DNA of 64,000 nt from Citrobacter rodentium NBRC 105723 = DSM 16636 (lineage in GTDB: Bacteria; Pseudomonadota; Gammaproteobacteria; Enterobacterales; Enterobacteriaceae). The stretch lies in contig NZ_CP082833.1 in assembly GCF_021278985.1 (NCBI RefSeq), forward strand, positions 1,736,001 to 1,800,000. Direction: 5' to 3'. The notes under the pieces are model-generated. The model had not been told where the DNA came from. It searched no databases and was given only the letters and a program-made list of their open reading frames with translations. Numbering within the stretch: the stretch's first letter is position 1; every line of letters starts with the position of its first letter. Both the position numbers and the translations under genes were made by a program. Of the stretch, positions 24,470 to 32,361 are shown one piece after another.

Positions 24470-24534
24470 AACTCGAAAATGTGGTCACTGCGTGGACACG
24501 CGCCGACATAAATCCTTTTAAATCAATAAATTAA

Positions 24535-25629
24535 GTAATCATTTTTTTCATCAACAAGGATAATCTTCAGGATGAGATCGACGATATCAGCGACAAAATT
24601 GATTACTACGACGATGTAGTGGATAACCTGACGCCCGCAGAGGTGTTACTGAATCCGCGCGGCGTGTTGAATCAGTTTCAGGGGGCAGCGCGCGATCTCG
24701 CCGATGAACTGGAGTACCTGCGCGGCAAAACGGCGCGCGCCAACGCCGGCGCCGGGCTGGCGGTCAGCATTCCCAATGACGTGCTGTCCGTGGCTTTCGT
24801 GGCGAAAGGGTACGCGCATGGCCGCGTAAGTTCGTCAATCGATCAGGGGGATATCGATTACCTGCGCAGAATCGAAGGCAGCGATGCTTACGCGCTCATT
24901 GAGGCGGGACGGGCAGCGCTGCAGGGTTCAGATGAGCTTACTAAACACCTGAACTCGACGGCCTCCGGGCGGGCGGCAATCGTCTCAGATTACGGCATCG
25001 CCGTGGCGCGCCAGTTTACGCTGGGCGAGGTGCCGCTTTCCATTGGCGTCACGCCGAAACTGCAAAAAACCTGGCTCTATAATTACACCACCTCGATCTA
25101 TAACTACGACAGCAGCGACTGGAACAGTAGCCGCTATCGTAACGATGATACCGGTTTTAACGTGGATGCCGGGATCGCGGCGGATTTTGGCGAAAACTGG
25201 ACGCTGGGCGTCAGCGGGCAGAACCTTATTTCGCGCGATATTGATACCAAATCGATTTACATTACCCACGGTCTCACGGGTGAAACGCGAAATTACCAGG
25301 ATACCTACCAGATTCGCCCGCTGGTTACCGCTGGCGTCGCCTGGCATAACGACCTCGTCACCCTGACGGCTGACGGCGATTTAACGGAAACCAAAGGCTT
25401 CAAGAGCGAGGATAACTCCCAGTATGTGGGCGTCGGCGCGGAAGTGCGTCCGCTAAACTGGCTGGCTGTCCGCGCCGGTTATCGCGCTGACGTAAAGGAT
25501 AACGACAGCAATGTGTTTACCGGCGGCGTCGGATTCTCGCCCTTTAACCGCGTCCACGTGGATTTAATGGGGCTGTACGGGGAAGACGAAACCTGGGGCG
25601 CAGGCGCGCAGCTGAGCATGACGTTCTGA
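24535..25629 (+). pseudogene. TraF-like conjugal-transfer-family protein, 5' end removed by prophage
   Basis: The frame is open from just after a stop at 24532-24534 and has no sensible start until an internal GTG at 24619. The protein reads DEIDDISDKIDYYDDVVDNL, then a long beta-strand-rich region ending DETWGAGAQLSMTF, typical of the TraF_2 family of outer-membrane-like proteins of about 400 or more residues. The codons for a signal peptide and N-terminus are absent, so the prophage most likely integrated in this gene, with the 5' part at the left junction outside the window. A terminator (GGGCATC...GATGCCC, T run) follows at 25636. Confidence 0.7.
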
Positions 25630-25765
25630 TGATATTTGGGCATCTTTATGATGCCCTTTTAATTTCCCTGCCTCCCCCTTTAGGGCGTTATCAATGCTAC
25701 CTGCTATGCAGGTAGTTTTTGCGCGGGGAGTTAAAAATGGCCCGAAGATCGGACTATTTAAGTGA

Positions 25766-26083
25766 TCAGGCAAACACCACTTTCAGGCTGCCCGGTGTCC
25801 GGCGCGGCTTTCCTACCACAATCTGTACGTCGCGTCCTAAGCGGGTCAGGCACTCCAGCATTTTGGCTTCACTGATCCCCCGGAACTGACCGCGCAACAT
25901 ATTGGATAGTTTGGGTTGCGTCATTCCCAGCAGTTTTGCCGCTTGTTCCTGCGTCAGACGACGGCTTTTGATGATGTTGCCAATGGTGGTGGCAAGCTGG
26001 GCTTTTACCAGCATTTCTTCAGCATCGTCTTTGCCAATATCGGCATAAACATTGCCGCTGCTGACTTCAATATCGTGGCTCAT
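25766..26083 (-). CDS. HigA-type antitoxin, XRE family
   Basis: 105 residues from ATG 26083, one base after the toxin stop (TAA-T-ATG). The helix-turn-helix is RLTQEQAAKLLGMTQPKLSN followed by MLRGQFRGISEAKMLECL. The order toxin-antitoxin is that of HigBA. Ends in a basic segment VGKPRRTPGSLKVVFA. Expected to bind the toxin and repress the palindrome at 26453-26472. Confidence 0.9.
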   Translation of the reverse strand: MSHDIEVSSGNVYADIGKDDAEEMLVKAQLATTIGNIIKSRRLTQEQAAKLLGMTQPKLSNMLRGQFRGISEAKMLECLTRLGRDVQIVVGKPRRTPGSLKVVFA

Positions 26084-26084
26084 A

Positions 26085-26444
26085 TTATGCTCCTCTGGCA
26101 TGGCTTTCTGCGGCTTTCAATCGTTCACGTATTTTGTCCATATCGGGCTTCGGCGTGGCGATCCCCGATGAAGACTTTTTCTGGAATACGTGCAAAACAT
26201 AGACGGCATCACCGAACTTAACGGTATACACCGCACGATAAGTATCACCGAGAAAGTCTTCTAGCACCTCAATTACGCCAGCTCCACCAAATCCCTTCAG
26301 TGGCCTGGTCTGGGAGTGTTTACCGCCTGCCTGCGCCAGATGCAGGGCATAGCCGAAAATATCCTGTACATCTTCAGGCAATGACTGGAGATCTTTCTTA
26401 CTACTACACCCACCCAATATAGTGGCTTCATCCGCGTTATCCAT
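26085..26444 (-). CDS. HigB/Gp49-type toxin (RelE superfamily)
   Basis: 119 residues from ATG 26444. A longer frame would start inside the operator palindrome, so this start is preferred. GDTYRAVYTVKFGDAVYVLH and VFQKKSSSGIATPKPDMDKI are hallmarks of phage-derived Gp49-like/HigB toxins, which cleave mRNA at the ribosome. It shares an operon with the antitoxin. It sits between the prophage right end and dusA, a region rich in insertions. Confidence 0.88.
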   Translation of the reverse strand: MDNADEATILGGCSSKKDLQSLPEDVQDIFGYALHLAQAGGKHSQTRPLKGFGGAGVIEVLEDFLGDTYRAVYTVKFGDAVYVLHVFQKKSSSGIATPKPDMDKIRERLKAAESHARGA

Positions 26445-26452
26445 GCGCTTTA

Positions 26453-26472
26453 TTATACCCATATGGGTATAA
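26453..26472. promoter_or_regulatory. Operator palindrome of the toxin-antitoxin operon
   Basis: TTATACCCATATGGGTATAA is a perfect 20-bp palindrome 8 bases upstream of the toxin start. Each half carries a TATA-like -10 element, so bound antitoxin would block the promoter. Confidence 0.85.
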
Positions 26473-26557
26473 TTTAACACGGTGATTGGCTAATGTATAG
26501 ACAAAAAAGGAGGGGGAGGTATTGGTTTAATTGAGCCAGGTGGCAGCCCGGCCAGTG

Positions 26558-26686
26558 CTAAATTTCACTTTTTCCATATACTTTTCCCTTTCCACAGGGT
26601 CGACAGAGGCGTTTTCCGTCTTGTTTTAAGCCCACATACAGAGCGCCGTCCACGCGAGGACGTTCTCCTGTGTTATAGTAAGCCAT
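26558..26686 (-). CDS. Possible small ORF upstream of dusA
   Basis: 42 codons beginning MAYYNTGERPRVDGALYVGL after a GGAGGG ribosome-site-like sequence; contains a single CRPC pair. I do not recognise it. It may be the leftover of an element inserted before dusA, a known integration hotspot. The rest of the 300-bp gap 26473-26775 shows only a short repeated motif (GTGTACTATTTGGTGTACT, 26725-26743). Confidence 0.35.
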   Translation of the reverse strand: MAYYNTGERPRVDGALYVGLKQDGKRLCRPCGKGKVYGKSEI

Positions 26687-26775
26687 ATCTTCATCACCCT
26701 CCGTAACTGAATACACCATTAATGCGTGTACTATTTGGTGTACTGAGGAATTAAAAATACGCCAAAAAGTTTAAA

Positions 26776-27813
26776 ATGCAGCAAAATATAGAACCGCAGA
26801 ATACTTTGCAAACCAGCAGGATACCTGAGAAAGTGGCCCACTTTCCCGCCCACCGCTTCTCCATCGCTCCCATGCTCGACTGGACGGACCGCCACTGCCG
26901 CTATTTCCTGCGCCTGCTGTCCCGTCAGACGTTGCTCTATACCGAGATGGTGACCACCGGGGCGATTATTCATGGCAAAGGCGATTATCTGGCGTACAGC
27001 GGGGAAGAGCATCCGCTTGCCCTGCAGCTTGGCGGTAGCGATCCGGCCCAGCTTGCGCAGTGTGCGAAGCTGGCGGAAGCGCGCGGTTACGATGAGATCA
27101 ACCTTAACGTTGGCTGCCCGTCCGATCGCGTGCAGAACGGGATGTTTGGCGCATGCCTGATGGGGAACGCGCAACTGGTAGCCGATTGCGTGAAGGCGAT
27201 GCGTAATACGGTGTCGATTCCAGTAACCGTGAAAACGCGCATCGGTATCGACGACCAGGACAGCTACGAATTCCTCTGCGATTTTATCGACACGGTGTCC
27301 GGTCACGGCGAATGCGAAACGTTTATTATCCACGCGCGTAAAGCCTGGCTCTCCGGGCTTAGCCCGAAGGAAAACCGCGAGATTCCGCCGCTGGATTACC
27401 CGCGCGTTTATCAGCTTAAGCGTGATTTCCCGCACCTGACGATGTCGATTAACGGCGGTATTAAATCGCTGGCGGAAGCCAAAGCGCACCTTGAACATAT
27501 GGATGGCGTGATGGTTGGTCGCGAAGCCTACCAGAACCCGGGGATACTGGCGTCTGTAGACCGGGAAATTTTCGGTGTCGATAGTCCGGATGCCGATCCG
27601 GTTGCCGTGGTCCGCGCCATGTATCCTTATATCGAGCGTGAACTGAGTAACGGCACTTACCTGGGACATATCACCCGCCATATGCTCGGCCTGTTCCAGG
27701 GGATTCCGGGAGCGCGCCAGTGGCGTCGTTACCTGAGTGAAAATGCCCATAAAGCTGGCGCCGATATTAACGTCCTTGAGCATGCGTTAAAGCTGGTTGC
27801 AGATAAGCGTTAA
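26776..27813 (+). CDS. dusA: tRNA-dihydrouridine(20/20a) synthase
   Basis: 345 residues, full length. Reduces uridine 20/20a in tRNA D-loops using FMN and NADPH. Motifs: APMLDWTDRHCRYF (FMN site), NLNVGCPSDRVQNGMFGACL with the catalytic Cys, INGGI and MVGREAYQNP. Essentially colinear with E. coli DusA except the first 20 or so residues, so the precise start is less certain; the altered N-terminus is consistent with past integration events at the 5' end. pspG follows as in E. coli. Confidence 0.96.
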   Translation: MQQNIEPQNTLQTSRIPEKVAHFPAHRFSIAPMLDWTDRHCRYFLRLLSRQTLLYTEMVTTGAIIHGKGDYLAYSGEEHPLALQLGGSDPAQLAQCAKLAEARGYDEINLNVGCPSDRVQNGMFGACLMGNAQLVADCVKAMRNTVSIPVTVKTRIGIDDQDSYEFLCDFIDTVSGHGECETFIIHARKAWLSGLSPKENREIPPLDYPRVYQLKRDFPHLTMSINGGIKSLAEAKAHLEHMDGVMVGREAYQNPGILASVDREIFGVDSPDADPVAVVRAMYPYIERELSNGTYLGHITRHMLGLFQGIPGARQWRRYLSENAHKAGADINVLEHALKLVADKR

Positions 27814-27894
27814 AATTTCACCAATAGTTAGTCAATTTCACCACGCCCTGCGCTATGTCGCGGGGCATTTTATTGATAAAACAAGCAATTAAAT

Positions 27895-27911
27895 CTGGCA
27901 TGAATTTTGTA
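27895..27911 (+). promoter_or_regulatory. Sigma-54 promoter of pspG
   Basis: CTGGCATGAATTTTGTA matches the GG (-24) and GT/GC (-12) spacing of RpoN promoters, 36 bases before the pspG start. pspG is a known PspF/sigma-54 target in E. coli. Confidence 0.7.
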
Positions 27912-27946
27912 ATGATCTGAGCAGAATTTCATTATGGGAGAGCGTC

Positions 27947-28189
27947 ATGCTGGAACTACTTTTTGTGCTGGGCTTTTTTATCATGCTGATGGTCACGGGC
28001 GTCTCGCTGCTGGGGGTTCTCGCCGCGCTGGTGGTAGCTACCGTCGTGATGTTCCTCGGCGGGATGTTTGTTTTGATGATCAAACTGCTGCCGTGGCTGC
28101 TGCTGGCTGTTGCTGCGGTATGGGTCATAAAGGCGATCAAATCGCCAAAAGTGCCGCAGTATCAGCGAAATAACCGTTGGCGTTACTAA
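27947..28189 (+). CDS. pspG: Phage shock protein G
   Basis: 80 residues. Two hydrophobic helices (LFVLGFFIMLMVTGVSLLG and VVMFLGGMFVLMI...LLLAVAAVWVI) and a basic tail SPKVPQYQRNNRWRY. Inner-membrane member of the Psp stress response, co-regulated with pspA by PspF. Same place as in E. coli. Confidence 0.95.
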   Translation: MLELLFVLGFFIMLMVTGVSLLGVLAALVVATVVMFLGGMFVLMIKLLPWLLLAVAAVWVIKAIKSPKVPQYQRNNRWRY

Positions 28190-28313
28190 GGTATTGTGCA
28201 GAGGATCACACCCTGTCACTTTGCCTTCAGAAGCAAATAGGAATTGATTAGCAAATCTGTCACTATGCGCGTCTGACGTATTCATCGCGCTGTACCCTAC
28301 ATACAGCCGAACT

Positions 28314-28345
28314 AAAAAAAGAAAGGGCTTCCCGAGTGGAAGCCC
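28314..28345 (-). terminator. Terminator of qorA
   Basis: GGGCTTCC/GGAAGCCC stem with seven A on the left, giving a U-tract for leftward transcripts. 23 bases past the qorA stop. The region 28190-28313 shows no gene. Confidence 0.8.
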
Positions 28346-28368
28346 TAATTCTTTCATCCGCTTCATCC

Positions 28369-29352
28369 TTACGGAATCAGCAGACTGGAGCCCTGCGTGG
28401 CCCGGCTTTCCAGCGCTTCATGTGCGCGCTGCGCGTCTTTCAGGGCAAACTTCTGCGCGTCCGCAACATCCACTTTGATCACGCCGCTGGCTACCAGCGA
28501 GAACAGCTCATTGCTGGCTTCAGTAAGCTCATCGCGGTTGGTGACATAGCCCTGTAAAGAGGGGCGCGTGACGTATAAAGACCCTTTCTGATTGAGGATA
28601 CCAAGATTGACGCCGGTAACCGGGCCGGAAGAGTTGCCGAAGCTTACCATCAGGCCGCGGCGTTGCAGGCAGTCCAGCGAGGCTTCCCAGGTATCTTTGC
28701 CGACAGAGTCGTACACGACGCGCACTTTTTTGCCGTCGGTCAACTCTTTAATCCGTTCAACAAGATTCTCTTCGCGGTAGTTGATGACCTGCCATGCGCC
28801 CGCGTCCTTTGCCCGCTGCGCCTTTTGCGCGCTGCCCACGGTGCCGATAAGCCGGGCGCCCAGCGCTTTTGCCCACTGACAGGCAATCAGGCCCACGCCG
28901 CCTGCCGCGGCATGAAACAGGAACGGCTCGTCGGGCTTGATTTCATACGTTTTACGCAGCAGATAAAAGACGGTCAGCCCCTTCAGAAATGAAGCGGCGG
29001 CCTGTTCATAAGAGATGGCGTCAGGCAGGATAGCCGCCTTGTCAGCCGGTACGTTGTGCAGCGAACTGTAGGCGCCGAGCGCGGCCTGCGCGTACACTAC
29101 GCGATCGCCCGGTTTAATATGACTCACGCCGCGGCCAACCTTGCTCACCACGCCAGCCGCTTCGGTGCCTAACCCGCTGGGCAACGCCGGCGGCGGATAA
29201 AGCCCGCTGCGGATGTAGGTGTCGATGTAGTTAATACCGATTGCTTTGTTTTCGACCTGGATTTCATTCTCCGCCGGATCGGCGGGGGTAAACTCCACGA
29301 CCTGAAGCACTTCAGGACCACCATGCTTGTGAAATTCAATACGTGTTGCCAT
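28369..29352 (-). CDS. qorA: NADPH:quinone oxidoreductase 1
   Basis: 327 residues from ATG 29352 (MATRIEFHKHGGPEVLQVVE), the E. coli start; longer in-frame starts overlap the dnaB promoter region. Zinc-free medium-chain dehydrogenase. The NADPH loop is AAAGGVGLIACQWAKALGA. Divergent from dnaB with a 64-bp spacer. Confidence 0.96.
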   Translation of the reverse strand: MATRIEFHKHGGPEVLQVVEFTPADPAENEIQVENKAIGINYIDTYIRSGLYPPPALPSGLGTEAAGVVSKVGRGVSHIKPGDRVVYAQAALGAYSSLHNVPADKAAILPDAISYEQAAASFLKGLTVFYLLRKTYEIKPDEPFLFHAAAGGVGLIACQWAKALGARLIGTVGSAQKAQRAKDAGAWQVINYREENLVERIKELTDGKKVRVVYDSVGKDTWEASLDCLQRRGLMVSFGNSSGPVTGVNLGILNQKGSLYVTRPSLQGYVTNRDELTEASNELFSLVASGVIKVDVADAQKFALKDAQRAHEALESRATQGSSLLIP

Positions 29353-29416
29353 GCTTCCTCCAGAAAAAATGTGATAATCTTTCGACCCAATCACTATTTC
29401 GGTAACTCCTTTCACT

Positions 29417-30832
29417 ATGGCAGGAAATAAACCCTTCAACAAACAACAGACTGATGCCCGTGAGCGCGACCCGCAGGTTGCCGGGCTGAAAGTGCCGCCG
29501 CACTCGATTGAAGCGGAACAGTCGGTGTTGGGCGGTTTAATGCTGGATAACGAGCGCTGGGACGACGTTGCCGAACGCGTGGTGGCGGATGATTTTTATA
29601 CCCGTCCGCATCGTCATATCTTTACCGAGATGGGGCGGTTGCAGGAGAGCGGCAGTCCGATCGATCTGATTACGCTTGCAGAATCCCTTGAGCGTCAGGG
29701 GCAACTGGACAGCGTCGGCGGCTTTGCGTATCTGGCTGAACTGTCAAAGAATACGCCAAGCGCGGCGAACATCAGCGCCTACGCCGATATCGTGCGCGAG
29801 CGCGCCGTTGTGCGCGAAATGATCTCCGTGGCTAATGAGATAGCCGAAGCGGGTTTCGATCCGCAGGGGCGCACCAGCGAAGACCTGCTCGATCTCGCCG
29901 AATCCCGCGTCTTTAAAATTGCCGAAAGCCGGGCCAATAAAGACGAAGGGCCAAAAAATATCGCCGATGTGCTCGACGCCACCGTCGCGCGTATCGAACA
30001 GCTGTTCCAGCAGCCGCACGACGGCGTAACCGGCGTCAATACCGGCTACGACGATCTGAATAAAAAGACCGCCGGTTTGCAGCCCTCGGATTTGATTATC
30101 GTCGCCGCGCGTCCGTCAATGGGGAAAACCACTTTTGCGATGAACCTCGTCGAAAACGCGGCGATGTTGCAGGATAAACCGGTACTTATCTTCAGTCTGG
30201 AGATGCCCTCGGAACAGATTATGATGCGTTCTCTGGCCTCGCTGTCGCGCGTCGATCAGACCCGCATCCGTACCGGCCAGCTTGACGATGAGGACTGGGC
30301 GCGCATATCCGGCACGATGGGCATTCTGCTGGAAAAACGTAACATCTACATTGACGACTCTTCCGGCCTGACGCCGACGGAGGTGCGTTCCCGCGCGCGC
30401 CGTATCGCCCGCGAGCACGGCGGCATCGGGCTTATCATGATCGACTACCTCCAGCTGATGCGCGTGCCGTCGCTTTCTGATAACCGTACGCTGGAAATCG
30501 CCGAAATCTCCCGCTCGCTGAAGGCGCTGGCGAAAGAGCTACAAGTGCCGGTGGTGGCGCTGTCGCAGCTTAACCGCTCGCTGGAACAGCGCGCCGATAA
30601 GCGCCCGGTCAACTCAGACCTGCGTGAATCCGGCTCCATCGAGCAGGATGCCGACCTGATCATGTTTATCTACCGTGATGAGGTCTATCACGAGAACAGC
30701 GACCTGAAAGGCATCGCGGAAATCATTATTGGTAAGCAGCGTAACGGCCCTATCGGTACGGTACGACTGACATTTAACGGGCAATGGTCGCGTTTTGATA
30801 ATTATGCCGGGCCACAATACGACGACGAATAA
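29417..30832 (+). CDS. dnaB: Replicative DNA helicase
   Basis: 471 residues, identical in length to E. coli DnaB. N-terminal domain with EAEQSVLGGLMLDNERW; RecA-like domain with Walker A ARPSMGKTTFAMN (about 230-240) and Walker B IMIDYLQLM; SQLNRSLEQR and GKQRNGP loops follow. Hexameric fork helicase acting with DnaG, also encoded in this window (50.7 kb). Confidence 0.98.
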   Translation: MAGNKPFNKQQTDARERDPQVAGLKVPPHSIEAEQSVLGGLMLDNERWDDVAERVVADDFYTRPHRHIFTEMGRLQESGSPIDLITLAESLERQGQLDSVGGFAYLAELSKNTPSAANISAYADIVRERAVVREMISVANEIAEAGFDPQGRTSEDLLDLAESRVFKIAESRANKDEGPKNIADVLDATVARIEQLFQQPHDGVTGVNTGYDDLNKKTAGLQPSDLIIVAARPSMGKTTFAMNLVENAAMLQDKPVLIFSLEMPSEQIMMRSLASLSRVDQTRIRTGQLDDEDWARISGTMGILLEKRNIYIDDSSGLTPTEVRSRARRIAREHGGIGLIMIDYLQLMRVPSLSDNRTLEIAEISRSLKALAKELQVPVVALSQLNRSLEQRADKRPVNSDLRESGSIEQDADLIMFIYRDEVYHENSDLKGIAEIIIGKQRNGPIGTVRLTFNGQWSRFDNYAGPQYDDE

Positions 30833-30877
30833 ATAATTTGGCTATTTTATTTGCGATTTTGGGATTGGGCAGTGCTC

Positions 30878-30911
30878 GCCATCCTCACGTACTTCAGTAC
30901 GCTCCGGTGGC
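30878..30911. repeat. Intergenic palindrome between dnaB and alr
   Basis: GCCA...GTACTTCAGTAC...TGGC forms an imperfect stem. This kind of GC-rich intergenic palindrome occurs widely in enterobacteria; I cannot name the class with certainty. It is the only notable element in the 151-bp gap. Confidence 0.5.
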
Positions 30912-30983
30912 TGCGCGCTGGCCTCACCCAAACTTGCTGCAACAATAACGCCAAATTTGGGACAAATAATTCAAGGAATTCAA

Positions 30984-32063
30984 ATGCAAGCGGCAACAGT
31001 TGTTATTAACCGCCGCGCTCTGCGACACAATCTGCAGCGTCTGCGTCAGCTGGCCCCTGCCAGCAAACTGGTTGCAGTAGTGAAAGCGAACGCCTATGGA
31101 CACGGTCTGTTAGAGACCGCGCGAACGCTCCCCGATGCCGACGCTTTTGGCGTCGCGCGTCTCGAAGAGGCTCTGCGCCTGCGCGCGGGCGGCATTACGC
31201 AGCCAGTACTGCTGCTGGAAGGCTTTTTTGAGGCGTCAGACTTACCGACCATCTCCGCGCAGCATCTGCACACAGCGGTACATAACGAGGAGCAACTGGC
31301 CGCGCTGGAAAGCGCCAGCCTGGATGAGCCGGTGACGGTGTGGATGAAGCTTGATACCGGGATGCACCGTCTGGGCGTGCTGCCGGAGCAGGCTGAGGCT
31401 TTTTACCAGCGCCTGACGAAATGCAAAAACGTACGCCAGCCGGTGAATATCATCAGTCATTTTGCCCGTGCGGACGAGCCGGAAAGCGGGGCGACGGAAA
31501 AGCAGCTTAATATCTTCAACACTTTCTGTGAAGGCAAACCGGGTCAGCGTTCCATTGCCGCCTCTGGCGGGATCCTGCTGTGGTCGCAGTCGCATTTCAA
31601 CTGGGCGCGTCCGGGGATTATTCTTTACGGCGTGTCGCCGCTGGAGAACCGTTCTACCGGCGCCGATTTCGGCTGCCAGCCGGTGATGTCATTAACTTCA
31701 AGTCTGATTGCGGTGCGTGAGCATAAGGCGGGCGAACCGGTCGGCTATGGCGGTACGTGGCAAAGCGAACGCGACACGCGCCTTGGCGTGGTGGCGATGG
31801 GCTACGGCGACGGCTATCCGCGCGCGGCGCCTTCCGGAACTCCGGTGCTGGTAAACGGTCGCGAAGTACCGATCGTCGGTCGCGTGGCGATGGATATGAT
31901 CTGCGTCGACCTGGGGCCAGAAGCGCAGGATAAAGCGGGCGATCCGGTGATTTTGTGGGGCGAAGGGTTACCCGTGGAACGGATTGCCGAAATAACAAAA
32001 GTAAGTGCTTACGAACTTATCACGCGCCTGACATCAAGGGTGGCGATGAAGTACATTGATTAA
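30984..32063 (+). CDS. alr: Alanine racemase, biosynthetic
   Basis: 359 residues from ATG 30984 (MQAATVVINRRALRHNLQRL). PLP lysine in VVKANAYGHGLLETA (about residue 34) and MGYGDGYPR, VGRVAMDMI segments. Supplies D-alanine for peptidoglycan. The last 27 bases or so of coding sequence before the final codons are duplicated downstream at 32168-32194. Confidence 0.97.
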   Translation: MQAATVVINRRALRHNLQRLRQLAPASKLVAVVKANAYGHGLLETARTLPDADAFGVARLEEALRLRAGGITQPVLLLEGFFEASDLPTISAQHLHTAVHNEEQLAALESASLDEPVTVWMKLDTGMHRLGVLPEQAEAFYQRLTKCKNVRQPVNIISHFARADEPESGATEKQLNIFNTFCEGKPGQRSIAASGGILLWSQSHFNWARPGIILYGVSPLENRSTGADFGCQPVMSLTSSLIAVREHKAGEPVGYGGTWQSERDTRLGVVAMGYGDGYPRAAPSGTPVLVNGREVPIVGRVAMDMICVDLGPEAQDKAGDPVILWGEGLPVERIAEITKVSAYELITRLTSRVAMKYID

Positions 32064-32091
32064 TCGTGCGGCGTGCGCTTACATTCACCCC

Positions 32092-32260
32092 TAGGCCCGG
32101 TAAGCGTCAGCGCCACCGGGCAATTTCGGCGGATGGCGGCATAAATGCCTTATCCGGCCTACGGGTATATCACGCGCCTGACATCAAGGGTGGCCACCCG
32201 TAGGCCCGGTAAGCGTCAGCGCCACCGGGCAATCTCGCCGGATAAGGCGCAGCCGCCCTT
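32092..32260. repeat. REP/BIME-type repeats between alr and tyrB
   Basis: Two near-identical units TAGGCCCGGTAAGCGTCAGC, each continuing CGCCACCGGGCAAT, start at 32092 and 32201. Complementary units (GCCTTATCCGGCCTACGG) lie between and after. These are palindromic REP sequences that form mRNA 3' hairpins. The rest of the 298-bp gap holds the tyrB promoter region. Confidence 0.85.
32168..32194 (+). repeat. 27-bp copy of the 3' end of alr inside the REP cluster
   Basis: Identical to 32018-32044 within alr (codons for ITRLTSRVA). It is followed directly by the second REP unit, so part of the gene end was copied along with the repeat. Confidence 0.85.
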
Positions 32261-32361
32261 CGGCAGATACCGTTATTATCTGCGCAACATCCTCTCGATC
32301 TTCTCATCCTTCCGGTTTATTGTGTTGTTATTCCCTGTCTGTAAACCCGGAGAACCATCGC

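Larger units (their letters stand above)
1..24534. mobile_element. P2-like prophage, right part (left part outside window)
   Basis: Genes for portal, terminase, scaffold, capsid, head completion, lysis, baseplate, tail fibre, sheath, tube, tape measure, D and Ogr occur in P2-family order. The integrase, repressor and replication genes expected before Q are off the left edge. The right boundary is placed just before the open frame of an interrupted chromosomal TraF-like gene, which begins after an in-frame stop at 24532-24534. Two changes from P2 stand out: a Gin-type invertible fibre cassette, and a sheath-to-U block in reverse orientation. Base composition drops sharply in the cargo genes at about 23.0-24.5 kb. 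The exact att core cannot be defined without the left junction. Confidence 0.95.

Noticed and set aside
26731..27783. 350-codon minus-strand frame opposite dusA
   Set aside because: Antisense shadow; dusA is clearly the real gene.
32092..32260. Possible CRISPR-like repeats
   Set aside because: Only two to four palindromic units with irregular spacing and REP consensus; no CRISPR array or cas genes in the window.
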